Shown: one piece after another, positions 1 to 8,256 of the stretch | Position numbering within the stretch: position 1 is the first letter of the stretch | Layout of the letters: the number at the start of each line of letters is the position of its first letter | Assembly: GCF_020552705.1 (NCBI RefSeq) | Contig: NZ_JAJBZG010000002.1 | Location: 1 to 64,000, forward strand | DNA length: 64,000 bases | Origin: Christiangramia sediminis | Lineage (GTDB): Bacteria > Bacteroidota > Bacteroidia > Flavobacteriales > Flavobacteriaceae | Direction of reading: 5' to 3' | Translations under genes and position numbers: made by a program | The notes under the pieces: model-generated | The model's input: the letters and a program-made list of their open reading frames with translations, nothing else | Database searches by the model: none | Told to the model about the DNA's origin: nothing

Positions 1-67
1 GCTTTTCCTTGCTATTGCTTACTCCCAGTACTCTCAGTGAACTTACGCCTTGCTCTCAAAGCGGCTG

Positions 68-100
68 CAAATATACACCAACTCCTTTCTTTCTACCAAA
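68..100 (-). promoter_or_regulatory. Bacteroidetes-type promoter reading off the left edge
   Basis: On the minus strand a TTTG box (97-100) and a TATATTTG box (68-75) are separated by 21 bp, which fits the Bacteroidetes TTTG-N(about 19-21)-TAnnTTTG promoter. Transcription would start near position 60 and run out of the window. The first 60 transcribed bases contain no convincing reading frame and are GC-richer than the surroundings, so a structured or untranslated leader is possible, but its identity cannot be told from here. Confidence 0.55.
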
Positions 101-174
101 TAATAATCGAGGTTTTTTAAGGGAAAATTAAGATTACTCCTCAATACACTGATGGTCAGAAGCTAAAAAAGGAA

Positions 175-885
175 TTATCTGCTTCTTTTTTTCGAACCAC
201 TCCCAGTATTCCACTTATCACTTAGATCCAGATATTCAAAATCAAGTGCACTGGCCTGTCTTTCTAATATATTATCCCGAAAAGATCGCTGTAAAATATC
301 TTCAATTAAGAAATCTTCCTGATTTGACTCTGGATGATATTCTTCTTTTAAGGAGATGTCAAACATACTGGCGGTGGTATTATACCAAAAAGCTCTCCAT
401 CCACTTTTCAGCTCTTTTACAAGTTCGAAGGTTGTAATCCCGGTTTGTCTATGGATAAGCTTAACCAATATTTGACCTTCGGTCCTGGTCAACTTCTTTA
501 ATTCTGCAGAAAATTCATCTTCAATATAATCCTGTATAATCTTAGTATACTTCTTTCTATCCCGTTTAGACTTAATATCATCTAACCTGGAATTTAATGC
601 CACCAACCTTTCAGAAGCCAGTTTCGCATAAGGATATACTTTTCTGGTTTTTCTCCTTAATATAAGGTAACGTTTTCTATCTGCATTACTGTCAAACTTA
701 AGTTTACGAAGCAATACAACTTCTTCCAGATCTATGGCTTCACGGGGAATAGAATCCCCGGCAATGATCATATAATGCTTTTCAATACTATCATTTTCAA
801 TAGTATCCTTCGGCTCTGATCTATTATCCTGTGAGAATCCACTAAATCCAAATAGCAATATTATTATGTAAAGATTTTTAATCAC
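175..885 (-). CDS. DUF4294 domain-containing exported protein
   Basis: This is a protein of about 236 residues from the flavobacterial DUF4294 family; its biochemical role is not known. The N-terminus (IKNLYIIILLFGFSGFSQ) looks like a signal peptide. The conserved domain covers the C-terminal two thirds, including the YPYAKLASERL segment and a GWRAFWYNTTASMFDISLK block typical of the family. The open frame extends upstream to a TTG at 954 and an ATG at 933, but those codons lie within or just after a TAATTTTG promoter box at 936-943. I therefore prefer the GTG at 885, directly ahead of the signal peptide. It is transcribed divergently from the M42 peptidase gene. The family call is fairly sure, the start less so. 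Confidence 0.8.
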   Translation of the reverse strand: MIKNLYIIILLFGFSGFSQDNRSEPKDTIENDSIEKHYMIIAGDSIPREAIDLEEVVLLRKLKFDSNADRKRYLILRRKTRKVYPYAKLASERLVALNSRLDDIKSKRDRKKYTKIIQDYIEDEFSAELKKLTRTEGQILVKLIHRQTGITTFELVKELKSGWRAFWYNTTASMFDISLKEEYHPESNQEDFLIEDILQRSFRDNILERQASALDFEYLDLSDKWNTGSGSKKRSR

Positions 886-935
886 TTTATATTTAATTTC
901 AAACTTTTCATAAATGAATTTCACCAAAATCATTC

Positions 936-965
936 CAAAATTAATCAATAGCAAGTTGTTACCAA
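936..965 (-). promoter_or_regulatory. Promoter of the DUF4294 gene
   Basis: The minus strand has TTG (963-965), a 19-bp spacer, and TAATTTTG (936-943), matching the Bacteroidetes -33/-7 arrangement. It lies about 50 bp ahead of the preferred GTG start at 885 and argues against the longer upstream starts. Confidence 0.55.
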
Positions 966-1003
966 TCTAAAACTTTTTAAATTCGTGAAAATTTAATTGA
1001 ACT

Positions 1004-2092
1004 ATGAAGAAAAGCGAAGTACTCGACAAAAAGTCATTAAAGTTTTTAGAAACCTATCTCAATAATGCTGCCCCCACAGGCTATGAATCTGAGGGTCAAA
1101 AATTATGGATGGAATACTTAAAGCCTTATGTAGATGAATTTATAACAGACACTTATGGTACTGCCGTTGGTGTGATAAACCCAGACGCTAAATATAAGGT
1201 GGTTATTGAGGGACATGCTGATGAAATTTCATGGTACGTAAATTATATTAGTGATGAAGGTTTGATCTACGTGGTTAGAAATGGTGGGAGTGACCATCAA
1301 ATCGCGGCTTCAAAAAGAGTAAATATCCACACTAAAAAGGGAATTGTAAAAGGTGTTTTTGGCTGGCCTGCAATTCATACGAGGGATAAGGAAAAAGAAC
1401 AATCTCCAAAAATGGACAATATCTGTATAGATGTTGGATGTAATAATAAAAAGGATGTTGAGAAACTTGGAGTACATGTGGGATGTGTAATCACTTATCC
1501 AGACGAATTCTTTGTATTGAATGGTGATAAATTTGTTTGCCGTGCTTTAGATAACCGAATTGGTGGTTTTATGATCGCCCAGGTTGCCAGGCTACTGAAA
1601 GAAAACAAGAAGGAATTACCTTTCGGGCTGTATGTTACAAATTCAGTTCAGGAAGAAATTGGGTTAAGAGGAGCTGAAATGATCACGCATCGAATTCAGC
1701 CAAATGTTGCCATTGTTACCGATGTTACCCATGACACCACCACTCCCATGATCGAGAAAAAGACCAATGGTTTAAATAAGATTGGTGACGGACCAGTAAT
1801 TTCCTATGCACCTGCCGTTCAGAATAAGCTAAGAGAACTTATTATAGATACGGCTGAAAATAAAAAGATCCCATTCCAAAGACATGCATCTTCAAGATTT
1901 ACCGGAACAGATACTGATGCCTTTGCCTACAGTAACGGCGGCGTTCCTTCTGCCCTGATATCCTTACCACTAAGATACATGCACACAACGGTGGAAATGG
2001 TTCACCGCGATGATGTTGAAAATGTGATCAATCTTATCTACGAATCTCTCCTTAATATTAAGGAAGGTGATAGCTTTAGTTATTTCGAATAG
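1004..2092 (+). CDS. M42 family metallopeptidase (aminopeptidase/endoglucanase-like)
   Basis: This is a 362-residue cytoplasmic protein of the M42 family, the co-catalytic metal aminopeptidases related to TET peptidase and to proteins once named endoglucanase M. Metal-binding and catalytic motifs are visible: EGHADEISW (H71, D73), RALDNRIGG (bridging D183), QEEIGLRGA (E217/E218), VTDVTHDT (D240) and a C-terminal MHTTVEMVH. Length and motif order are normal for the family. It has no signal peptide. It stands alone as a transcription unit, ending at a strong terminator (2118-2148). Peptide trimming after proteolysis is the likely role; the substrate cannot be told from sequence. Confidence 0.92.
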   Translation: MKKSEVLDKKSLKFLETYLNNAAPTGYESEGQKLWMEYLKPYVDEFITDTYGTAVGVINPDAKYKVVIEGHADEISWYVNYISDEGLIYVVRNGGSDHQIAASKRVNIHTKKGIVKGVFGWPAIHTRDKEKEQSPKMDNICIDVGCNNKKDVEKLGVHVGCVITYPDEFFVLNGDKFVCRALDNRIGGFMIAQVARLLKENKKELPFGLYVTNSVQEEIGLRGAEMITHRIQPNVAIVTDVTHDTTTPMIEKKTNGLNKIGDGPVISYAPAVQNKLRELIIDTAENKKIPFQRHASSRFTGTDTDAFAYSNGGVPSALISLPLRYMHTTVEMVHRDDVENVINLIYESLLNIKEGDSFSYFE

Positions 2093-2117
2093 ATAAAACG
2101 AAATATAATATATTCTT

Positions 2118-2148
2118 AAACTCCCTGAAAACAGGGAGTTTTTTATTT
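2118..2148 (+). terminator. Rho-independent terminator of the M42 peptidase gene
   Basis: AAACTCCCTG and CAGGGAGTTT form a perfect 10-bp stem around an AAAA loop and are followed by a T-rich run, 26 bases after the stop codon. Confidence 0.85.
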
Positions 2149-2219
2149 CTATTGGCTGAAGTTTCACAATATTTTATATATCACCGATAGGATTTCGACT
2201 TATATTTAAATAAAAAAAT

Positions 2220-3296
2220 ATGACCCTGTCGCCTGATGATGTCGAAACGCTAATTAGTGATTCTCATAAAGCCGTAAAACTTGCCAACCTGAGATACGTT
2301 TCTGAAAACCATTTATCTATTGAAAGAAAAAAAATAGGCCGTGGATTTGCTTATTATAAGAAAGATGAGAAAATTTCAGATCCAGAAACTATGAAACGGA
2401 TCAAAAAATTAGTAATTCCACCAGCATGGAAAAACGTACGGATCACGCACTTTCCAAACGGACATCTTCAAGTAGTGGGCAGAGATGAGAAAAACCGCAA
2501 ACAGTATATGTATCACCCTACCTGGTCTGAAATAAGAAATCAAACAAAATTTTTTAAAATGACCTCCTTCGGAAAAATACTTCCGAAGATCAGGAAACAG
2601 GTAGATGCAGACCTTAGTCTGGAAGGTATGCCGAAAAGGAAAGTTCTGGCGCTGGTAATACGTTTGATGGAGGAAACTCATATTAGAGTTGGAAATCACT
2701 ACTACGCAAAAACCAATAAAACTTATGGTCTTTCAACCTTCCGTACCCGACATGTAAAAACTTTTAAGGATGGATTAAAATTTGAATTTATCGGCAAAAA
2801 AGGGAAAGAGCATTCTATTACTGTGGAAGACCGAAGGCTGATAGACCTTATAAATCAATGTGAAGAGATACCAGGCTGGGAACTTTTCAAATTTTATAAT
2901 GAAGATGGAGAAAAGCAAAGCGTAAATAGTGAAATGATCAACGAATATATTCATGAGCTGAGCGGAGATATGTTCTCTGCAAAGGATTTCAGAACCTGGT
3001 CTGCTACCAAAATATTTTTTGAAACTCTTCTAGAGAAGGGTTATACAGAAGATGAGAAAGCTAATAAGAAAAATATCCTTGAAGGTTTCGATACAGCGGC
3101 GGAAGGTTTAGGAAATACAAGGGCGGTTTGCAGAAGTTACTATGTACACCCAAAAATTATAGAAACTTACGAGAACGGAGAAATTGTTCCTTATTTCAAA
3201 AAAGTTAAGAATGATAAGGCTCCCGCATACACCCAGCTTTCGGAAACTGAAAAAGCAATTCATAAACTCATTAAGGATTATAAAATAGAAGTTTGA
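2220..3296 (+). CDS. DNA topoisomerase IB (poxvirus/bacterial type)
   Basis: This 358-residue protein is a type IB topoisomerase, which relaxes DNA supercoils through a 3'-phosphotyrosine intermediate. Active-site elements are in order: IRVGN (R156), the beta-hairpin lysine region FEFIGKKGKEH, DFRTWSAT (R258), and the nucleophile region GNTRAVCRSYYVHP with Tyr308 as the likely attacking residue. Its size matches bacterial homologues of the vaccinia enzyme. No companion repair gene is adjacent. The 3296-3354 gap has no strong terminator, and the next gene is convergent. Confidence 0.93.
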   Translation: MTLSPDDVETLISDSHKAVKLANLRYVSENHLSIERKKIGRGFAYYKKDEKISDPETMKRIKKLVIPPAWKNVRITHFPNGHLQVVGRDEKNRKQYMYHPTWSEIRNQTKFFKMTSFGKILPKIRKQVDADLSLEGMPKRKVLALVIRLMEETHIRVGNHYYAKTNKTYGLSTFRTRHVKTFKDGLKFEFIGKKGKEHSITVEDRRLIDLINQCEEIPGWELFKFYNEDGEKQSVNSEMINEYIHELSGDMFSAKDFRTWSATKIFFETLLEKGYTEDEKANKKNILEGFDTAAEGLGNTRAVCRSYYVHPKIIETYENGEIVPYFKKVKNDKAPAYTQLSETEKAIHKLIKDYKIEV

Positions 3297-3353
3297 TAAA
3301 CAGGCAAGAATTACCTACTTATCAAACTTCCAGATAAACTATATATTGATTAC

Positions 3354-4028
3354 TTATTGCGTGTAGAATTTAAGAAAATCAATCACATCTTTTTCAGATT
3401 TGATCTTGTGATTATTTAAGTATTCACTAGATCTCGTATCTTTAAAAATCGCACCGACACTTCGCTTATTGATTTTCATTTCCTTTAGAGAGCCCTTATT
3501 TTTCTGAACGAAATATATTTTTTCAAAAGACAATTTTCCAGGTTTATCATTTTCGTAACCAGTTTCTCCAATTCTAGGATATTTATAATCTATTTTATAT
3601 TGAGAGATAAATCTTAAATTCTTATCGGCAAATAATTCAGTAAAATAACCTTCCAGAATTTCATTTTTTTCTGTCTTCAAAGAACCATAAAAGAACTTCT
3701 CCTCGCCGATTAGATATTCTATATTTTTCAGCTTAGGAAGTACAACGGGATTATCTTCACCTTCAACATCAATTTCAATAATATCACGCAGAAAGTGGTA
3801 TCGCAAATTTGCTGATTGATATCTGTTTTTATCAGTATCAATAATTTTTCCAGCAGTAAAAGCAGTCTTTAAATATGGAGATCCCTCAATACTATTTAGA
3901 GATAATACTTCTGTAGAAGTTATTGTCTTTGGCATTCTATATTCAGTAAAAACGATCATGTCACTATTCGCCGTTTGACCAAACGCTATGGATCCACTAA
4001 AAAAAAGGATTAGGAATATATATTTCAT
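3354..4028 (-). CDS. Small secreted protein, paralogue family member A
   Basis: I do not recognise a named family. The protein has 224 residues with a clear signal peptide (MKYIFLILFFSGSIAFGQ). It is homologous over its full length to the products of 4050-4715 and 7539-8207. The shared blocks are GSPYL followed by a short G-K-I-I-(D/N) segment, a LRY(H/N) segment followed by an acidic D-(I/L)-(I/V)-EI strand, LPKL-N-IEY, and a C-terminal IKSEKDVIDFLKFY. The predicted character is a beta-rich periplasmic or surface protein. It lies 21 bp after the 4050-4715 gene and is probably co-transcribed with it. Confidence 0.7.
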   Translation of the reverse strand: MKYIFLILFFSGSIAFGQTANSDMIVFTEYRMPKTITSTEVLSLNSIEGSPYLKTAFTAGKIIDTDKNRYQSANLRYHFLRDIIEIDVEGEDNPVVLPKLKNIEYLIGEEKFFYGSLKTEKNEILEGYFTELFADKNLRFISQYKIDYKYPRIGETGYENDKPGKLSFEKIYFVQKNKGSLKEMKINKRSVGAIFKDTRSSEYLNNHKIKSEKDVIDFLKFYTQ

Positions 4029-4049
4029 AGTAACCGTAGTTAAAGTTAT

Positions 4050-4715
4050 TTACTGAGCGTAGAATTGAAGCATCGCTACAACATCTGATTCATTCTTAAT
4101 CTTATTATTCTTGAAATAAGGCTCCATTTTATCTTTATCTGAAAAATATTTCTCAAAATTACTTTTAGCTAACCTAACCTCTTCAACGTTCTCCTTTTTT
4201 TGCACGTAATAATCATAGTCTAGGAATAGTTTGAGATTATCATCATGAATACTGAATCTTTCTTCCTTTCCTGTCAAAATTGGCTTGGCAACAAATACCA
4301 AATCATCTTTAGAAAAATATTCTATGAAATACCCATTTATTACATCTCCCTTAGTAGTTTCTATCTCATTAAAAACTATTGAATGATCCTCAAAATGATA
4401 TTCTAAATTATCCACTTTTGGTAATACCTGAATTTTAGAATCTTTAGTCAATTTTATTTCAACCAGATCTTCTAAAGCGTTATAGCGCAAAAAAGCTAAT
4501 TGAAACTCATTAGTTTCTGTATTAATGATCTTTCCTTCTACAAAATCATCATTAAGATAGATGCTGCCTAGAATATACTTTGAATTCTGGTTATTTTCAT
4601 AATCAATGTATTTGGTATAATCAATTAAAAGATCCGAACCAGTAACTCCCTGTTCCTGCGATGTACTTTCCAACCCAAAAGCTACTACAAACAATACTAA
4701 AATAAATTTTTTCAT
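4050..4715 (-). CDS. Small secreted protein, paralogue family member B
   Basis: This is a second member of the three-protein paralogous family, about 221 residues. I chose the ATG at 4715 because it begins a normal signal peptide (MKKFILVLFVVAFGLESTSQ); the longer open frame starting at 4805 would place 30 non-signal residues in front. It shares the LRYNALEDLVEIKL, VLPKVDNLEYHF and IKNESDVVAMLQFYAQ blocks with its paralogues. It is the promoter-proximal gene of a pair with 3354-4028. The function is unknown. Conserved spacing of the blocks suggests one domain with no enzyme motif. Confidence 0.7.
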   Translation of the reverse strand: MKKFILVLFVVAFGLESTSQEQGVTGSDLLIDYTKYIDYENNQNSKYILGSIYLNDDFVEGKIINTETNEFQLAFLRYNALEDLVEIKLTKDSKIQVLPKVDNLEYHFEDHSIVFNEIETTKGDVINGYFIEYFSKDDLVFVAKPILTGKEERFSIHDDNLKLFLDYDYYVQKKENVEEVRLAKSNFEKYFSDKDKMEPYFKNNKIKNESDVVAMLQFYAQ

Positions 4716-4892
4716 GATATTTTTATGCTTAACAGTTAATAATCCCAATATAACTATTTTAATGCTTTTTAATTTTATTGTCTGACTAAAAATGTTACAA
4801 ATCATAAAGATTTAAGAAAAATTAAGAAAATGAATCTCTAAATAGGAGATGCTAAGCTTCCATATTTATCCAAATTCAGATAAATTTGGAGT

Positions 4893-6815
4893 ATGACGAA
4901 TTCAATTGCATCCAGAATTGCAGATTTCTTAAGCGACTTCCCTCCTTTCTCATTATTGGAGAAATCACAACTAGAATTAATTGCTACCGAAATAAAGGTC
5001 ATGTATTTTGAACAAGGCCAGACCATTTTTTCCAGAGATGAAAGCGTACATGATTACTTTTATATTGTACAAAAAGGTGCAGTAGATTTACAGAAGATAG
5101 ATAATAACCAGGAGCCAGAAACGATAGATAAATGTGATGAAGGTGATGTTTTTGGCTTGCGTCCACTTTTTGCCAAAGAAAATTACCAGATCAATGCGAT
5201 CACTGATGAGGAAAGTGTGATCTATGCTATTCCTCTTAATATTTTTAAACCTTACGCCATAAGCAACCCCCATGTTGGAAATTTCCTTATGGAAAGTTTC
5301 GCTTCAAATACCAGGAATCCCTATTCTAATGAACATCGTGGCAAACTAATTTCAGATGAAGAAGATATTAGTTTAAAAAAAGAAGCGCTTTTTGAATTAC
5401 AGCCAATCCCGATAATTAAGAAAATGGTTACAGTTTCTCCTGAAACCAGTATTCAGAAATCGGCAATATTAATGAGTAACAAAAAAGTAGGCTCTGTAAT
5501 TGTTGTGGAAGATGAAAAACCTGTGGGAATTGTAACCGACGTAGATTTTCGCGAATTGGTTGCGACCGGGAAACTTCCAATCCAGCATCCTATTAGTGAG
5601 GTTATGAAAACGCCGGTGATCTGTTATTCTAAAAATCTTACTATTGCGCAGGCGCAATTAACTATGATGAAGCATAATATTAATCATATATGCATCACCA
5701 AAGACGGCACTCCTAACACCCAGGTGAAGGGCATAGTTTCTGAACACGATATTATTCTTTCGCAGGGTAATAATCCTGCCGTATTAATGAAAGCGATCAA
5801 TAGAGCCGGTAGTACTAAAAAGCTTAAGCGGATTAGAAATAAAGTAATGATTTTGCTGAATGGATATATTCGAAGTAATATTCCTCTTACTCATATTTCA
5901 AATATTATTTTTGAATTAAACGATGCCACGATTAAACGCACTATTGAGAGGTGTATTGAGAAAATGGACACTCCCCTTCCGGCTAAATTTGCCTGGATGT
6001 CCCTGGGAAGTCAGGGAAGAAAGGAACAGCTTCTCAATACAGATCAGGACAACGCGTTGGTTTTTGAAGATGTTCCTGAAGAAAAACTTGAAGAAACCAG
6101 GGCATATTTTTTAAAGCTTGCCACCAAAGTGACGAAGAGACTTAATATTATTGGTTATGAATTTTGTCCTGCAGAAATGATGGCTCGAAATCCAAAATAT
6201 TGCCTTTCCCTTTCAGAATGGAAAGATCAGTTTTCTGAATGGGTTACTACTTCAGGAAACGACGAGATACTCTTATGCCAGATATTTTTCGATTTCGATA
6301 TTTCTTATGGGGAAGTAAAGCTTACCAACTCAATATCTGATCATATCTTTGATATTTTGAAAGGAAATCGAAACTTCCTGAATAAATTAGCTGCACAAGC
6401 ACTACGGAACCCATCACCATTAGGTTTCTTCAGACAGTTTCTGGTTGAACAGGATGGAGAGAAAAAAGATCTTTTCGATATAAAAAAGAGAGGGATCATG
6501 CCATTAACCGATGCTGCACGCCTTCTTATTCTTGAACACAGAGTGAAAAATATTAGCAATACTTCTGAAAGATTTGAGAAACTGGCCCAGCTGGAACCCA
6601 ATAATAAGGAGATTTATCAGGCTTGTGCTTATTCTTCAAGAGCGCTAATTAAATTCAGAACTAAACAGGGATTGAGACATAAGGATAACGGAAGATTTAT
6701 TAACCTCGAAGATTTAGGCAAAGAAGATAAGATCAAACTAAAACGTTGTTTTAAAAGCATAAAAGAAATTCAGGAGTTAATTAAGATCCGTTTTGAAACC
6801 ACCTATTATTTATGA
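4893..6815 (+). CDS. cNMP-binding / CBS / DUF294 putative nucleotidyltransferase
   Basis: This 640-residue multidomain protein has a cyclic-nucleotide-binding domain (about 12-130, with FEQGQTIFSRDE), two CBS domains (about 175-285, including MVTVSPETSIQ and ISEVMKTPV), a DUF294 nucleotidyltransferase-like domain (SLGSQGRKEQ followed by LLNTDQDNALVFED), and a C-terminal DUF294_C helical domain. Ligand control by nucleotides is likely from the domains, but the reaction is undetermined. Its stop overlaps the start of the DnaQ-like exonuclease (ATGA), so the two are translationally coupled. In many bacteria this pair neighbours acs and an acetate/solute symporter; here acs lies 1.4 kb further, on the other strand. 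A TAAATTTG box ends only 4 bp before the ATG. Confidence 0.88.
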   Translation: MTNSIASRIADFLSDFPPFSLLEKSQLELIATEIKVMYFEQGQTIFSRDESVHDYFYIVQKGAVDLQKIDNNQEPETIDKCDEGDVFGLRPLFAKENYQINAITDEESVIYAIPLNIFKPYAISNPHVGNFLMESFASNTRNPYSNEHRGKLISDEEDISLKKEALFELQPIPIIKKMVTVSPETSIQKSAILMSNKKVGSVIVVEDEKPVGIVTDVDFRELVATGKLPIQHPISEVMKTPVICYSKNLTIAQAQLTMMKHNINHICITKDGTPNTQVKGIVSEHDIILSQGNNPAVLMKAINRAGSTKKLKRIRNKVMILLNGYIRSNIPLTHISNIIFELNDATIKRTIERCIEKMDTPLPAKFAWMSLGSQGRKEQLLNTDQDNALVFEDVPEEKLEETRAYFLKLATKVTKRLNIIGYEFCPAEMMARNPKYCLSLSEWKDQFSEWVTTSGNDEILLCQIFFDFDISYGEVKLTNSISDHIFDILKGNRNFLNKLAAQALRNPSPLGFFRQFLVEQDGEKKDLFDIKKRGIMPLTDAARLLILEHRVKNISNTSERFEKLAQLEPNNKEIYQACAYSSRALIKFRTKQGLRHKDNGRFINLEDLGKEDKIKLKRCFKSIKEIQELIKIRFETTYYL

Positions 6816-7486
6816 TCATGAAATGGTTTAAAAAAAATAGAGTTGATGAAGAGTTACCTTATTTCTGGCAGAATTATGCGAAAAGTTTTGAAGAAAAAAT
6901 ACCAGAAAAAATTTCAGACATTAGGTTTACGGTTTTTGATACTGAAACCACAGGTTTTGATTATGAAGAGGATAGAATTTTAAGTATAGGCGCTGTAAGG
7001 GTTGAACATCAAAGTATCGAGATAAGTGACAATTTTGAAGTGTTTTTGAAACAAATAAAATTCAATCCAGAAACCGTAAAGATCCATGGGATCATTCAAA
7101 ATGAAAAATTTGAAAAAATTTCTGAACTGGAAGCTCTAAAAAGATTTTTAAGCTATATCCAGAATTCAGTGCTTGTTGCGCATCATGCTGGATTCGATAT
7201 TAAAATGCTCAATAAGGCCTTAAAAAGAAATTCGCTTCCGAAGTTAAAAAATAAAGTCCTGGACACCTCCATACTTTACAAAAAGACCCGTATAGTTACC
7301 AACTTAATAGACCGAGATAAAGTTTATACTCTAGACGAGATTGCAGAAGCCTATAATATTGAGCTTACCGACAGGCATACAGCATCTGGGGATGCCTATA
7401 TTACTGCATTAATATTCATGAAATTACTCGGTAAGATTGTAAAATCGGAAAAGTCGACCCTCCGCCACCTACAAAAGAGCCATTAA
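6812..7486 (+). CDS. DEDDh 3'-5' exonuclease, DnaQ/PolC epsilon-like
   Basis: This is a 224-residue exonuclease of the DNA polymerase III epsilon family. It carries Exo I (VFDTETTGFD, D43/E45), Exo II (HHAGFDIKML) and Exo III (HTASGDAYIT) with the DEDDh histidine. It lacks the polymerase-binding extension of true epsilon, so it is a stand-alone nuclease. The start overlaps the previous stop by four bases (ATGA); an ATG six bases further (6818) is an alternative. It is coupled to the CBS/DUF294 protein, an arrangement found near acs in other bacteria, though why a nuclease belongs there is unknown. Confidence 0.9.
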   Translation: MIMKWFKKNRVDEELPYFWQNYAKSFEEKIPEKISDIRFTVFDTETTGFDYEEDRILSIGAVRVEHQSIEISDNFEVFLKQIKFNPETVKIHGIIQNEKFEKISELEALKRFLSYIQNSVLVAHHAGFDIKMLNKALKRNSLPKLKNKVLDTSILYKKTRIVTNLIDRDKVYTLDEIAEAYNIELTDRHTASGDAYITALIFMKLLGKIVKSEKSTLRHLQKSH

Positions 7487-7518
7487 AAAAAGCCTTCAAA
7501 ATTGAAAGCTTTTTTTAA
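7485..7518 (+). terminator. Terminator between the convergent exonuclease and secreted-protein genes
   Basis: AAAAAAAGCCTTCA pairs with TGAAAGCTTTTTTT with one mismatch around a short AAAT loop. The A-run and T-run flank the stem, so it can act in both directions. It begins at the exonuclease stop codon. Confidence 0.75.
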
Positions 7519-7538
7519 TTTATATAATAGATCGAATA

Positions 7539-8207
7539 TTAAGAATTATTATTTTCATAAAACTCAAGCATTTTTACAATATCCATTTCAGATTTAATTT
7601 TGTGTTCATCAAAATATTCTTCCATCCTGTCTGAAGTAAAAATATCTTCAAAATCCTTCTCTTTCAATCTAACTTCTTTATAAAAATTATCTTTAGTAGA
7701 AATATAATATTGCATTTCCACCCCCAGGTTTGCCGGCTTATCTTTTTCATAACCAGTTTTAGCAGTAACGGCTGGAGTAACTTTAGGTACAGGTCTGGCA
7801 ATAAATTTTACTTTATCTCCATCATGAAATCTAGCGAAATAAGCTTCGATATTCCCGTTATCAGTATTTATATTATCTATAAAGTATGTATAATCGCCCA
7901 TTTGATATTCTATATGAGTGAGTTTAGGAAGAAATCTTGACTCCTCATTTTTCTGTAATTTGATTTCCACCACGTCTTCTACTGCATTATATCTTAGCAA
8001 TGCAGGCTGAGAATTTTCTTTATTCATATCATAAATGATACCTCTGCGAAAATCATCCTCAACATATGGAGAGCCAGTATATCTATCTGGAGTTTTAGAT
8101 TTTGTATAAATCTGCATTCCTGTATTTGCGCTCATATTATCAGAAATTTGAGCATTGGAGAGGGATGCAATTAAACTGAATACTAGAAAAGTAATAAGAT
8201 TTTTCAT
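7539..8207 (-). CDS. Small secreted protein, paralogue family member C
   Basis: This is the third member of the paralogous family also found at 3354-4028 and 4050-4715, with 222 residues and a signal peptide (MKNLITFLVFSLIASLSNAQ). Shared blocks are GSPYVEDDFRRG, LLRYNAVEDVVEIKLQ, FLPKLTHIEYQMG and IKSEMDIVKMLEFYEN. It follows acs by 49 bp on the same strand and may be read through from it or have its own promoter; none is obvious. The two-gene CBS/DUF294-exonuclease unit separates it from its sisters. The function is unknown. Confidence 0.7.
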   Translation of the reverse strand: MKNLITFLVFSLIASLSNAQISDNMSANTGMQIYTKSKTPDRYTGSPYVEDDFRRGIIYDMNKENSQPALLRYNAVEDVVEIKLQKNEESRFLPKLTHIEYQMGDYTYFIDNINTDNGNIEAYFARFHDGDKVKFIARPVPKVTPAVTAKTGYEKDKPANLGVEMQYYISTKDNFYKEVRLKEKDFEDIFTSDRMEEYFDEHKIKSEMDIVKMLEFYENNNS

Positions 8208-8256
8208 GAATTAGATTTAAAGTTTATACTAATTAAACAAATATTATACCGAAATC

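Noticed and set aside
246-437. Plus-strand 63-codon frame antisense to the DUF4294 gene
   Set aside because: It lies wholly inside a well-supported gene, has no promoter or ribosome-binding site, and reads as the shadow of the other strand.
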